From: Acidobacteriota bacterium
GTDB lineage: Bacteria; Acidobacteriota; Vicinamibacteria; Vicinamibacterales; SCN-69-37
Direction of reading: 5' to 3'
Assembly: GCA_947467605.1 (NCBI GenBank)
Contig: CANIII010000021.1
Span: 24,958 to 88,957, forward strand
Length of the DNA stretch: 64,000 nucleotides
The notes under the pieces are model-generated. The model was not told the origin of the DNA and did no database searches. It worked only from the letters and a program-made list of their open reading frames with translations. Shown piece by piece: positions 17,837-26,316 of the stretch. How positions within the stretch are numbered: the first letter of the stretch is position 1; every line of letters starts with the position of its first letter. Position numbers and translations under genes: made by a program.

Positions 17837-18759
17837 AGTCTAACGCTGAAATCCGCGCGTGGCTCGCCGACGCCGTTGCCGATCAACTGCAACTCGCTCC
17901 GGCGTCGATCGATCCAGACCGGCCGCTTTCGTACTATGGCCTTGATTCGCTCGCGGCCGCGACGATCTCGGGTGAACTGACCGAGTGGCTCGGACGCGAT
18001 GTTGCACCCGAAGTGCTCATCGACCATCCCACGATCAACGCCCTCGCGGAGCATTTGGCTGCTCGTGTAAAGGAAGCCCCCGCGTCAACGGCGAAGGCCG
18101 GCGCGCTGCCGGACGACGACCCAGGTTGGCGTGGGCGAGCCGTTCGGCGGGTGGCCGGTGCGCTCGTGCGCGTATTGAGCCGTTTGGAGATCGAAGGCGC
18201 CGAGCGCATCCCCGCCGAGGGGCCCGTGTTGTTTGCGGTGAACCATCTGCACATTCTCGATGCGCTGTGGATGTCGGCGGTGCTGCCGGCGCGCACCCGG
18301 TTTCTGGTGGCCGGGGAGTTCCGAAGTCGGCCGGTCATTGGCGCCGTGTTGACGGCAGCGCGCGTAATCTACATCGCGCGAGGGCGGGCCGATCGGACGG
18401 CACTCGATCAGGCCGTGGATGTGCTGCGCGGCGGCGGCGCGGTGGCGATTGCGCCCGAAGGTCGGCTGAGCCGCACCGGTGGGCTTATCAAGGCCCACAA
18501 CGGTGTCGCGTATCTCTCGTGTCAATCGGGCGTGGCGGTCACGCCGATCGCGCTCTGGGGACAGGAACGTGCCGTCAGGTCGTGGCTGCGGTTCTCACGT
18601 GTCCGCGTCAGTGCCTGTGTCGGGAATCAGGTGGCGCCCTTGGCCCGTGGCGCTACGTCGCAGCAACTCGAACTCCACACCACCGGGATCATGCGGGCGC
18701 TCGCTGGAGCGCTCCCCGTCGCCTACCGGGGAATCTACGGGGACGTACTTCCGCAGTGA
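17833..18759 (+). CDS. Fusion: acyl carrier protein plus PlsC-type acyltransferase
   Basis: A 308-residue fusion starting at GTG 17833 (GTGA overlap with the patatin gene). Residues 1-80 are an acyl carrier domain with the phosphopantetheine-attachment serine S39 in YYGLDSLAAATIS. After an Ala-rich linker, residues about 105-300 are a glycerophosphate acyltransferase domain: H137xxxxD142 in VNHLHILDA, an ARGRADR segment, and EGRLSRTGG at 208-216. It is likely to receive an acyl chain from the upstream FAAL on its own carrier domain and transfer it to a lysophospholipid or other acceptor. This last step is inference. The 3' end overlaps the convergent patatin gene by 165 bases. Confidence 0.88.
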   Translation: MKSNAEIRAWLADAVADQLQLAPASIDPDRPLSYYGLDSLAAATISGELTEWLGRDVAPEVLIDHPTINALAEHLAARVKEAPASTAKAGALPDDDPGWRGRAVRRVAGALVRVLSRLEIEGAERIPAEGPVLFAVNHLHILDALWMSAVLPARTRFLVAGEFRSRPVIGAVLTAARVIYIARGRADRTALDQAVDVLRGGGAVAIAPEGRLSRTGGLIKAHNGVAYLSCQSGVAVTPIALWGQERAVRSWLRFSRVRVSACVGNQVAPLARGATSQQLELHTTGIMRALAGALPVAYRGIYGDVLPQ

Positions 18760-19965
18760 CGCCGCCACGGCATCGGTCCCCGAGGCCAGCGTCGAGAGCG
18801 TCTGGCGCATGTCCCGTTCTCCGAGCTCGACCAGGCGCGCGGCCTGCTCGGGAGAAAACCAGAGCGTGCCGGTGAAGAAATTCCCGACGCGTTTGGACGG
18901 CGCGACTTGCACAATTCGCGGCGCCGGTGCAGCGGAGCTGCACGGGGATGTTCCCGACGCGGCCCATCGGAGTTCGGCCCACGCTCGCAGCGCGGCGGGC
19001 TGATCAGACTCATCTCGCGCCGAACGGCGCAGCAGGCCACCAATCAAGCTCAACAACGAGTTGTGCCGCAAGTGGTGAGCGACGCGCGGCTTCAAATACA
19101 GGACGAAGAGCACATCGATCGTCGCTGCGTCGCCAAACAGCAGAGGCGCCGCCGGGATGTTGTCGGTCCACGAGCCGTCAACGATCGTGGTGCCGTTTTG
19201 ATGGCTCGACGCAGAGAATCCTGGAAGCGCTGATCCGCGGATCAGCACGTCGAGCAGGCCGGACCGATCGAGCTGATCCAGCCGAATGTAGCGAGGTGCC
19301 CACCCGCCCCACGGCACCGCTTCCGCCGTGCGCGGGAGGAAGGTCGATATCGTGGCGTAGAGTGGCGTGCCCTGCGCCCGCAGCCGCGCACAGTCTTGCT
19401 CGGTGAGCGACTCGGCAAGCAGTCGGCCGAGCGGCGCATTCGAGATGGCTGACGACCCGAGAAAGTGCGCGCGAAGCCACGCATGGGCCAACGCCAATAC
19501 GGCGAACAACACGAAGATGAGCGAGAACCACTGGGTGACTCTCGCGCCTGGAATGAGCGCGCCTGCGATCCACAGGCCCAGCGCGGTGGCCAAGCACGCC
19601 GATGGGTACACCCATCGGCGCCATCGCACCGGGTGGGTCATAGACTCCGAGAGACGCCACACCTTGACCGGCGAGAATTCCGACACCAGTCCGGCCAACA
19701 CCCAGAGGGGCAGCCGGAGCGCGCCCCGAGTGGTCACGGCGGCCACATCGCTCCACCGGGCCCGTCTCCAGAGCGTCTCGGCCGTGTCGAGTTTGTCGAG
19801 CGCGAACATCACGCTATTGATGGCGCCCACCGAGGTGCCCGACAGTGCGGCCGGTTGGGGAAGGCCCGCCGCACGGAGGGCGCGCAGACAGCCGACTTGG
19901 TACGCGCCCTTCGCGCCACCGCCCGCGAGCACGATGCCAATGCGTGGTGGTGTCGTGGCGCTCAT
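18595..19965 (-). CDS. Patatin-like phospholipase with two internal membrane segments
   Basis: A 456-residue protein. The N-terminus has the oxyanion loop IVLAGGGAKGAYQVG and nucleophile S45 in LSGTSVGAIN; the catalytic aspartate is in TIVDGSWTDN, a DGS instead of the usual DGG. Between them, about residues 118-165, two hydrophobic stretches (SACLATALGLWIAGALI and FSLIFVLFAVLALAHAW) interrupt the fold, so it is probably membrane-anchored. The last 55 residues or so are encoded antisense to the acyltransferase gene and look low in conserved features. A shorter true C-terminus lost to stop-codon readthrough is possible. Functional link to the facing lipid operon is likely but inferred. Confidence 0.82.
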   Translation of the reverse strand: MSATTPPRIGIVLAGGGAKGAYQVGCLRALRAAGLPQPAALSGTSVGAINSVMFALDKLDTAETLWRRARWSDVAAVTTRGALRLPLWVLAGLVSEFSPVKVWRLSESMTHPVRWRRWVYPSACLATALGLWIAGALIPGARVTQWFSLIFVLFAVLALAHAWLRAHFLGSSAISNAPLGRLLAESLTEQDCARLRAQGTPLYATISTFLPRTAEAVPWGGWAPRYIRLDQLDRSGLLDVLIRGSALPGFSASSHQNGTTIVDGSWTDNIPAAPLLFGDAATIDVLFVLYLKPRVAHHLRHNSLLSLIGGLLRRSARDESDQPAALRAWAELRWAASGTSPCSSAAPAPRIVQVAPSKRVGNFFTGTLWFSPEQAARLVELGERDMRQTLSTLASGTDAVAASLRKYVPVDSPVGDGERSSERPHDPGGVEFELLRRSATGQGRHLIPDTGTDADT

Positions 19966-20057
19966 CTGGGCAGGGGCATACTAACCGCGCCGCAGCGCTC
20001 AAGCAATTCCACGGGCCGGTGGACTCCTGCCGACACTTCGATCACACTCCTCGCAAC

Positions 20058-20561
20058 ATGAAGACTCTTGTGGTGTCGACCGTGTTCGCCATGATCCTGA
20101 TCCCCGCACTCGCGTCCGCTCAGAAGGTCGTGATCCTCACGCGTCACGCCGAACGCGCCGACGGCGTCGCCACCATGGCAACCGCCACGGGAGCGCCGGC
20201 CGATCCACTGTTGTCGGAGGCCGGCTCCGCGCGCGCGCAGAAGCTGGCCACGATGCTCGCAGACGCGAACATCACGGCGATGTTCACGACAGAGTTTCAT
20301 CGCACGATCGACACGGCTGCACCGCTTGCCGCAAAGCTCAAGCTGACGCCCGAAGTCGTTGCAGCCGCACAAACCGCCGTCGTCGTCGACAAGATCAAGG
20401 CGCGCGCCGCGGACACCGTCTTCGTTGTCGGTCACTCCAATACGGTCTCGGCGATCATCAAGGCGCTCGGCGGACCTGAGGTGACGATCGGCGACGCCGA
20501 ATACGACAACCTTTTCATCTACGTGCCGGCGACCAAGACGCTGACGCGAATTCGGTACTGA
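20058..20561 (+). CDS. Exported histidine phosphatase superfamily protein
   Basis: A 167-residue protein with a signal peptide (MKTLVVSTVFAMILIP, cleavage after ALASA). The phosphate-pocket RHG-like motif is LTRHAERAD with R29 and H30, and the second histidine is in VVGHSNTV. Short family members of this kind include SixA-like and phosphoglycerate-mutase-like phosphatases; the signal peptide suggests action outside the cytoplasm on an unknown phosphoester. ATG 20058 starts right after a 90-base spacer. Monocistronic; the next gene converges from the minus strand 4 bases away. Confidence 0.8.
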   Translation: MKTLVVSTVFAMILIPALASAQKVVILTRHAERADGVATMATATGAPADPLLSEAGSARAQKLATMLADANITAMFTTEFHRTIDTAAPLAAKLKLTPEVVAAAQTAVVVDKIKARAADTVFVVGHSNTVSAIIKALGGPEVTIGDAEYDNLFIYVPATKTLTRIRY

Positions 20562-20565
20562 ACGC

Positions 20566-22920
20566 CTACAAACCGACCCGCTTCTGCAGATCCAGAAACG
20601 CCGGGGACTTGCGAATGAAGTCCCACTTGGGTTCGCTGGATATCGAGACGAGCATGCCCGACTTGTCCCTGAACGCCGCTTCGAGCGCTGTCAGTGCGCC
20701 GGCGCGCTCGCCCAGGCCCGCGTAGACCTCGGCAATGAAATATGGATCGACATAGGTCGTCGACGACAGGCGGTTGAGTGCGTCGATGACGCCGCGCGCT
20801 TCGCTCGTCTTTCCCGAACGGGCAAGTGCGTACCCGCGTTCGGCGATGACAATCGGTGGCGGGTCGTCGACCTTTGCGAGCGCCGCCAGCGTCTCGTCAT
20901 GTTTCCCGAGTTGTCCGTAGGCGCGCGCGAGATTCCAGAGCGCCACCACGTTGCGCGGATCGATCTCGAGCGCCGCCTTGCTGCCTTCGACGGCAGCCGG
21001 GTAGCGATGCTCGTAGTAAGCGTTGCAGCCGGCCTCGGTACGAACCGGGCCTGACAGTGGGTTCACGCTCATCGCGCGCTGGATGGCGCGATCGGCGTCG
21101 CCCGGCTTGTTCAGCCCTTCGAGCAGGTGCGCTGAGCAGGTGAAGAAGCTGATGGCGTCGGTTTCGACCTGCCCCAACGGTGCCAGTTCGCGCATGGCCG
21201 CCGCTTGATCCCAGTCGTACACCAACGCGACCAGGCCCAGCATCGTGTGCGCGCCGGCAATGTCGGGATCGACACGTAGCGCCTGCAGTGCCGCAATCTT
21301 GCTCTCCGGCATCCACTGCCGCGCCGATTCAAAATACGAACCGAGCTGGAAGGCCGCTTCCGCGATGTCAAACCACGCCACCGCGTAGTTGGGGTCGAGC
21401 GCGATCGCCTGTTTATTGAGCGTCAGGGCTTCGTGATATCCCGCCGGTGAATCGCGCAGCTGATAGAACCGCGCGTGCATGTGCAGTTGATACGCGTCGC
21501 CATTGGTCGTCGAGATATGTGCAAGGCGTCGCTCGTCGAGACCGGCGGTCTTGACCTTGAGCTCGCGAACCAGATCACCCGAGATGTCGGCTTCGATGCG
21601 CGCCGCCTGCGCAGCCGGTTGCAGGTACTGGCGGCTCACAATGACCGCGCCGTCGCGTGTATCGCTCAACTCGACGTCGATGACGATCTGATCGCCGGCG
21701 CGCCGAAGTCGTCCGGTCATGACCGCTCGGACGGGCAGGGCCTGGCCAATTTGCTGCGGCGTCAGCGCCTTGTTCTTGAACTGGATCGCCGTCTGCCGCC
21801 CCATGACTTTCAATGACGGCACATGCGACAAGTTGCGAATCAGACTGTCGGTCAACGCATCGGCGAGGAATTCCTGTTCCTGATGGCCCGTGTCGTTCAC
21901 GATCGGCAGCACGACAAGCGAGTCGACCGCTTCGTTGAAACCCTTGGGGCGCGATGCGCGCCACGAAAATATGAACGTGGCCGCCCCCGAGACGAGCGAG
22001 ACGGTGACGACAATTGCGGCCATCAGCGCCCGGGACCGTCGACGTGGTGCGGCCGCAGTCGCACCCGTGTGTGCCACGTTCAGCAGAGCTCGCAGGTCGA
22101 CGAGCAGATCCGCCGCTGACTGGTAGCGCTCCGCTGCGGATTTTCGGAGCAGCTTCATCACAATGCGCTGCAGCTCGTCGGGAACCTCGGGCCGCTGGCG
22201 CACGAGCGACGCCGGCTCGTGAGTGAGCGTGGCGGTGACCACCTCGGCGATGCTGGGCCCCTCGAATGGACACCGGCCCGATACCATTTCGTACAGAACC
22301 ACACCCAGACTAAAGAGGTCCGTTCGCGCATCCACGGCCTGGCCGCGGGTCTGCTCCGGCGACATGTACGACGGCGTTCCAACCGTCGTGCCGATCGCGG
22401 TCATGCCCCGTGTTTCGCTCTCGCCGCTGCTCGCCGCATCGTCTGCCAGGCGAGCCAGGCCGAAGTCCATCACTCGAATCTCGCCGCGCTCGTTAATGAT
22501 GAGGTTGGCGGGCTTGATGTCACGGTGCAGAATGCCGCGGGCGTGCGCGGCGATGAGCGCATCGGCGATTTGTGTCGCGAGGTCGACGGCCTCCCGAATC
22601 GCCAGGGGACCCTTCAAGAGCCGCGTCTGCAACGTCTGGCCTTCGACGACCGGCATCACGATGAACGGCAGGCCATCATCTTCACCCACCTCAAAGATGG
22701 GGCAGATGCGCGGGTGATCGAGCTGCGCGGCCGCTCGAGCCTCCATCAGCAGCCGGCGGCCCGCTTCGATGTCGGAGAAATGCGAGCGCAGCGCGCGTTT
22801 GATGGCGACGTTCCGGCGCAGGCGATCATCGCGCGCGAGGAAGACTTCGCCCATACCGCCGACACCGAGTCGCTTGACGATGCGATAGCTGCCAATGTGG
22901 CTCGGAAGATCGAGCGTCAT
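20566..22920 (-). CDS. Membrane Ser/Thr protein kinase with FlgO-like and TPR extracytoplasmic region
   Basis: A 784-residue protein. Residues 12-275 are a complete Hanks-type kinase: glycine loop LGVGGMGEVF, K41 in AIK, E60 of helix C, HRDIKPAN at 132-139 with D134, DFG at 152-154 and the SPEQ activation-segment end. One membrane segment lies at 299-319. Residues about 330-470 resemble the domain seen with adenylate-cyclase and FlgO-type proteins (LVVLPIVNDT, FLADALTDSLIRNL, LKVMGRQTAIQF). Residues 475-784 carry tetratricopeptide-like repeats. This architecture is common in acidobacteria. The substrate and input signal are not known. A promoter lies at 22932-22959. Confidence 0.92.
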   Translation of the reverse strand: MTLDLPSHIGSYRIVKRLGVGGMGEVFLARDDRLRRNVAIKRALRSHFSDIEAGRRLLMEARAAAQLDHPRICPIFEVGEDDGLPFIVMPVVEGQTLQTRLLKGPLAIREAVDLATQIADALIAAHARGILHRDIKPANLIINERGEIRVMDFGLARLADDAASSGESETRGMTAIGTTVGTPSYMSPEQTRGQAVDARTDLFSLGVVLYEMVSGRCPFEGPSIAEVVTATLTHEPASLVRQRPEVPDELQRIVMKLLRKSAAERYQSAADLLVDLRALLNVAHTGATAAAPRRRSRALMAAIVVTVSLVSGAATFIFSWRASRPKGFNEAVDSLVVLPIVNDTGHQEQEFLADALTDSLIRNLSHVPSLKVMGRQTAIQFKNKALTPQQIGQALPVRAVMTGRLRRAGDQIVIDVELSDTRDGAVIVSRQYLQPAAQAARIEADISGDLVRELKVKTAGLDERRLAHISTTNGDAYQLHMHARFYQLRDSPAGYHEALTLNKQAIALDPNYAVAWFDIAEAAFQLGSYFESARQWMPESKIAALQALRVDPDIAGAHTMLGLVALVYDWDQAAAMRELAPLGQVETDAISFFTCSAHLLEGLNKPGDADRAIQRAMSVNPLSGPVRTEAGCNAYYEHRYPAAVEGSKAALEIDPRNVVALWNLARAYGQLGKHDETLAALAKVDDPPPIVIAERGYALARSGKTSEARGVIDALNRLSSTTYVDPYFIAEVYAGLGERAGALTALEAAFRDKSGMLVSISSEPKWDFIRKSPAFLDLQKRVGL

Positions 22921-22931
22921 CGAATGGAGGC

Positions 22932-22960
22932 AGTGTACGGGGTTTTGGGCCGCTTACAAT
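22932..22960. promoter_or_regulatory. Overlapping divergent promoters between kinase and membrane-protein gene
   Basis: On the minus strand TTGTAA (22954-22959) and TACACT (22932-22937) are 16 bases apart and fit a sigma-70 promoter for the kinase. On the plus strand the same bases read TTACAAT, giving a -10-like TACAAT at 22955-22960, seven bases before the ATG at 22968. The two promoters share bases, so firing may be mutually exclusive. Confidence 0.5.
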
Positions 22961-22967
22961 CGTCAGA

Positions 22968-23318
22968 ATGATCAGGCGATCCCTGTGGTCTGTTCTCGCG
23001 CGGCCGATCCTGCCCGGCGACCTGCCGCTCGTTGCGGGGTTGTTGACCGTGTCGGTCGTGTTTGTCTACGCCGTCACGCTGACGATGGCGCAGGCGTCGT
23101 TGGGGGTCGGCAAGGGCAGTTCGCCCGAGAGCCTCACGACGGCCCTGGTGGCCGCGCTGCTGGCCGGTAGCGTCTCCATGATCCTGGCTTCTGTCATCAG
23201 AGGATCGTTGCGCGCTCGTGGCGTGAGCCCCACACCCCTGCCGACCTGGCTCAACGTGCTGTTGTGGGGCCTGGTCGTAGCCGCGATTCCTGTTGCGAGG
23301 GTCGCGGCGCTGCCGTGA
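22968..23318 (+). CDS. Small membrane protein of unknown function
   Basis: A 116-residue protein with three hydrophobic segments (around residues 19-44, 58-77 and 94-114). I recognise no family. The ATG at 22968 follows a TACAAT hexamer by seven bases with no Shine-Dalgarno, suggesting a leaderless transcript. The following retropepsin gene begins 26 bases later with its own -10-like hexamer, so co-transcription is not certain. Confidence 0.6.
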   Translation: MIRRSLWSVLARPILPGDLPLVAGLLTVSVVFVYAVTLTMAQASLGVGKGSSPESLTTALVAALLAGSVSMILASVIRGSLRARGVSPTPLPTWLNVLLWGLVVAAIPVARVAALP

Positions 23319-23344
23319 GGCGCGTACGGGGGTATAGTCCCGGC

Positions 23345-24865
23345 ATGTACAAGCGCGTGTGGTGGTTCACGGTGACGGCCGTTCCGTGCGTCGCGCTACT
23401 TCTGTCGGCCCAGCAGCCGCCCAAGCCGGCCGTGCCGCCGATGACGCCGGCGGCGGGTATCGATTTCGGCGACGAGATGATGGTGAAGGGTCGCTACCGC
23501 GAGGCGATCATTGCTTATCAACGCGCGCGTCTCGCGTCTCCGGATCCGTCGCAAAAAGTGCGCGCCGGTGCCGGCGAAGTGAAAGGCATTCTTCGCATGG
23601 GCGGGTTTGCTTCCGCCGTCGACGAAGCCGCGGGCCTGCTCGAGAGCGTGCCCGGCAATCCACAGGCGACTGGCGTGCTCGGTGACGCGCTCTGGGCCGC
23701 CGGCCATTTCGTGGAAGCGGAAATCAGCTACGACAAGGCGCTCTCGCTCGATGCGAATGATGCGCGCGCCTTGCACGGACGTGGCCGATCATTGGCGGCA
23801 CGACGTCAACTCCCCGAAGCGCTGAAGCTCGTTACGGCGGCCGTCACGCGCGATCCCGGTGAAGAGGCCTATCTCTACACACTCGCCGATGTCCTCGAGC
23901 AGATGCGGCGCTACCCCGAAGCGGCCATCGCGCTCGATCGCTATCAGGCTGCGATGCCCGACCGCAAAACCAACAACGCGGCACGCTGGGCGCATGCGCA
24001 GGCCGATCTCCTGCGCCGTTTTGGCACATCGGTGCCGTTCGACATCGAAGGCGCCGATCAAACATTCACGGTGCCGTTCCGCATCGAAAACGACAAAGTG
24101 TTGGTCAAAGCCAGCATCAACGGCCGCCCCGCCATCGATGTCGTCGTTGACACCGGCGCGGAGCACTCGTCGCTGACACCGGATGTGGCGCGGGCCTCGA
24201 AGGTCGATGCGTTGACCGTGATTCCCACCGCGGGCATCGGCGAGCGCGAGACCGGCTTCCGCGATTTGCAGATGGGACGCATTGATCGCCTCGACGTGGG
24301 TCCACTCCATGTGAAGAACGTCGCGTGTTTCATCAAGGCGCCGGCGCTGAGCAATTTGCCGATCACCGAGACGCAGGGCTTCGCGCCGCTCGCGCTCGGC
24401 CTGTCTGTGACGATCGACTACGCAAATAAGGTGCTGACCATGTCGAAGCAGTTGCGGGCGGAGAGCGGCGGCCTGCGGTTGCCGCTGCGCGTGCAACGAT
24501 TGGCCATGGTCAATGGCAATGTGAACACGAAGCTGGCGGCGTTCATCGTGGATACCGGCGGTGACCTCGGGCTGGTCGTGAGCGGGCGAGTCGCCGCGGG
24601 CGTCAACGCGGATCCCGCGCTGCGCCGCATTCCGATCAATGTCTACGGCACCGCCGGACGCGACAAGAATGCGTTCGTGCTCCCGTTTGTCGACATCGTC
24701 TTTGGCCGCGGCGTGTCGATGTCGCAGGCGTCGGTCGCGGTGTTGAACCTCGACGCGCCAAGCTGGTTGCTCGGGATCGACATCGGTGGCATCGTGGGGC
24801 ACACGTTTCTGAGCAAGTACAAAGTCACGTTTGATCTGCAGCGCGGTGAACTCGCACTCCAGTAG
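23345..24865 (+). CDS. Exported protein with TPRs and two retropepsin-like aspartic protease domains
   Basis: A 506-residue protein. The start ATG 23345 is preceded by TATAGT (23333-23338) and no ribosome-binding site. It has a signal-like N-terminus (WWFTVTAVPCVALLLSA). Residues about 38-215 contain tetratricopeptide-like helices. Residues 235-370 and 375-500 are two aspartic-protease half-domains, each with a catalytic motif: D269-T-G-A and D403-T-G-G. Each half ends with an LG.D or LGLSVTID-type hydrophobic motif (LLGIDIGGI in the second). Retropepsins act as dimers with one DTG each, so this chain could form its own active site. The substrate is unknown. Confidence 0.82.
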   Translation: MYKRVWWFTVTAVPCVALLLSAQQPPKPAVPPMTPAAGIDFGDEMMVKGRYREAIIAYQRARLASPDPSQKVRAGAGEVKGILRMGGFASAVDEAAGLLESVPGNPQATGVLGDALWAAGHFVEAEISYDKALSLDANDARALHGRGRSLAARRQLPEALKLVTAAVTRDPGEEAYLYTLADVLEQMRRYPEAAIALDRYQAAMPDRKTNNAARWAHAQADLLRRFGTSVPFDIEGADQTFTVPFRIENDKVLVKASINGRPAIDVVVDTGAEHSSLTPDVARASKVDALTVIPTAGIGERETGFRDLQMGRIDRLDVGPLHVKNVACFIKAPALSNLPITETQGFAPLALGLSVTIDYANKVLTMSKQLRAESGGLRLPLRVQRLAMVNGNVNTKLAAFIVDTGGDLGLVVSGRVAAGVNADPALRRIPINVYGTAGRDKNAFVLPFVDIVFGRGVSMSQASVAVLNLDAPSWLLGIDIGGIVGHTFLSKYKVTFDLQRGELALQ

Positions 24866-24874
24866 GAGCTGACC

Positions 24875-25299
24875 ATGACACGCGAAGAGATTGTCGATTT
24901 GTTCGCTGAACGCAATGACGCGTGGGTGGCCCGCCACGTGGGCGCGTTGGCGCGCACGCATGCAGAGAACGGCGTGGTGCGCAGCCCGATGTTTGGTCAG
25001 TTGCATGGCCGCGAAGCCATTGCGACCTCGTACGCGTCGCTCTTCCGGATGTTTCCTGACTGGACGTTTGTCTCTGACGTCGTGCTGATCGACGGCAATC
25101 GATGCGCCCAGTCGTTTCAGGCCACCGCCACCCACTCGGCCGACTTCATGGGCCTGCCGGCCAGCGGCCGCCATTCAGGATCGAAGGCGTGCGGCTCTAT
25201 ACGTTGTCAGATCGCCTGATTCAGGAAGAGCAGCGCATCTACGACTTTACCGGCCTCCTGATTCAGGTCGGCGTCCTGAAGAGCAAACCCGCCGTCTAA
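24875..25299 (+). pseudogene. SnoaL-like (NTF2-fold) gene with a single-base frameshift
   Basis: Frame one from ATG 24875 gives a SnoaL-type start (EEIVDLFAERNDAWVARHV, GVVRSPMFGQLHGREAI, LFRMFPDWTF) up to LPASGR near 25169. The continuation expected for the fold (PFRIEGVRLYTLSD, then IYDFTGLLIQVGVLK) lies in another frame and ends at 25299. Restoring one C in the run near 25168-25172 rejoins them into about 141 residues. Either a real recent mutation or a sequencing error. Without it, the first frame would end at 25219 with an unrelated tail. The fold is used by polyketide cyclases and ester or isomerase enzymes; the function here is unknown. Confidence 0.75.
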
Positions 25300-25320
25300 C
25301 GGCGTCGGCGGCTCACGCCG

Positions 25321-25366
25321 TACAATTGTGTCTTCCCCGTGCAGTAGACGTGCAGTGACACAATTG
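25321..25366 (+). promoter_or_regulatory. Inverted repeat overlapping a -10-like element upstream of ketopantoate reductase gene
   Basis: CAATTGTGTC (25323-25332) and GACACAATTG (25357-25366) form a perfect 10-base inverted repeat with a 24-base interval. The left arm overlaps TACAAT (25321-25326). The interval contains CGTGCAGT twice. The geometry suits a dimeric repressor site better than a terminator, since no T run follows. Confidence 0.4.
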
Positions 25367-25374
25367 GAGTCGTG

Positions 25375-26316
25375 ATGAAGTTCGCAGTGGTTGGCGCCGG
25401 CGCGGTCGGCGGATTCTATGGTGCGTTGCTGTCGCGTTCAGGCCAGGACGTGTCGTTTGTGGCGCGCGGTGCGCATCGCGACGCGATGCTGGCCACCGGG
25501 CTCCGTATCGCGAGTTCGCCTGAAGCGGTCGGTGATTTCACCGTGCACTGCCCGGTCGAAAGTGACCCAGCACAGATCGGCATAGTCGATGTCGTGATCG
25601 TCGCGGTGAAGGCGTACGCGAACGCCGAGACATTCGAGAGCCTGCGTCCGCTGATCGGACCGCAGACCTCGATCATCACCCTCCAAAATGGCGTCGATAG
25701 CGCGGAAGAACTGGCGGCGGTGTTCGGCCAGGCGCCCGTGATCGGCGGCGCGACGTATATTGCCGGCGGGATCGAAGCCCCCGGCGTCATTCGTCACAAC
25801 GGCACGCATCGCCGCATTGTGTTTGGCGAATATTTCAATCCGTCGGCCGACGTTTCAGCGCGCGTCGCCGCACTCGCGCCGATCTTCACCGCCGCCGACA
25901 TTCAGACCGAGGCCCTGCCGGATATTCGTCCGCGTCTCTGGGAGAAGTTCATCTATCTCGCCCCGATGGCCGCATTCACTGGCGCGTCACGACTGTCGTT
26001 TGGCCACATCTGGGGCGACGAATTTGTTCGCGAGATGTTTCTGCGCGCCGTGGACGAAGTGGAAGCGGTCGCCCGCGCGTCCGGCATCAACGTGCCGCCC
26101 GGCGTGCGCGGCCGGATTGCCGACTACACCGCGAACGTGCCGAAGACGATGCGCTCATCACTGCTGATCGATTTGTCATTCGGCAAGAAGATTGAAGTTG
26201 AGGCGTTGCAGGGCAGTGTGGTCCGTCGCGGACTCGCCGTTGGTGTGCCGACGCCCATCATGAGCGCACTCTACGCGGTGCTGAAGCCGTACGCCCACGG
26301 GCCCATCGCGGAGTGA
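25375..26316 (+). CDS. panE: 2-dehydropantoate 2-reductase (ketopantoate reductase family)
   Basis: A 313-residue NADPH-dependent reductase of the ApbA/PanE family, which reduces ketopantoate to pantoate in pantothenate synthesis. The Rossmann motif is FAVVGAGAVGGFYGALL; the catalytic lysine is in VIVAVKAYANAE, followed by LQNGVDSAEELA and the C-terminal helical domain with SSLLIDLSFGKKIEVEAL. ATG 25375 follows a GTG at 25372 in frame; the ATG is preferred. No other pantothenate genes are near, and paralogues of this family act on other 2-oxo acids, so the symbol is a family-level call. It is translationally coupled to the MFS gene. Confidence 0.8.
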   Translation: MKFAVVGAGAVGGFYGALLSRSGQDVSFVARGAHRDAMLATGLRIASSPEAVGDFTVHCPVESDPAQIGIVDVVIVAVKAYANAETFESLRPLIGPQTSIITLQNGVDSAEELAAVFGQAPVIGGATYIAGGIEAPGVIRHNGTHRRIVFGEYFNPSADVSARVAALAPIFTAADIQTEALPDIRPRLWEKFIYLAPMAAFTGASRLSFGHIWGDEFVREMFLRAVDEVEAVARASGINVPPGVRGRIADYTANVPKTMRSSLLIDLSFGKKIEVEALQGSVVRRGLAVGVPTPIMSALYAVLKPYAHGPIAE

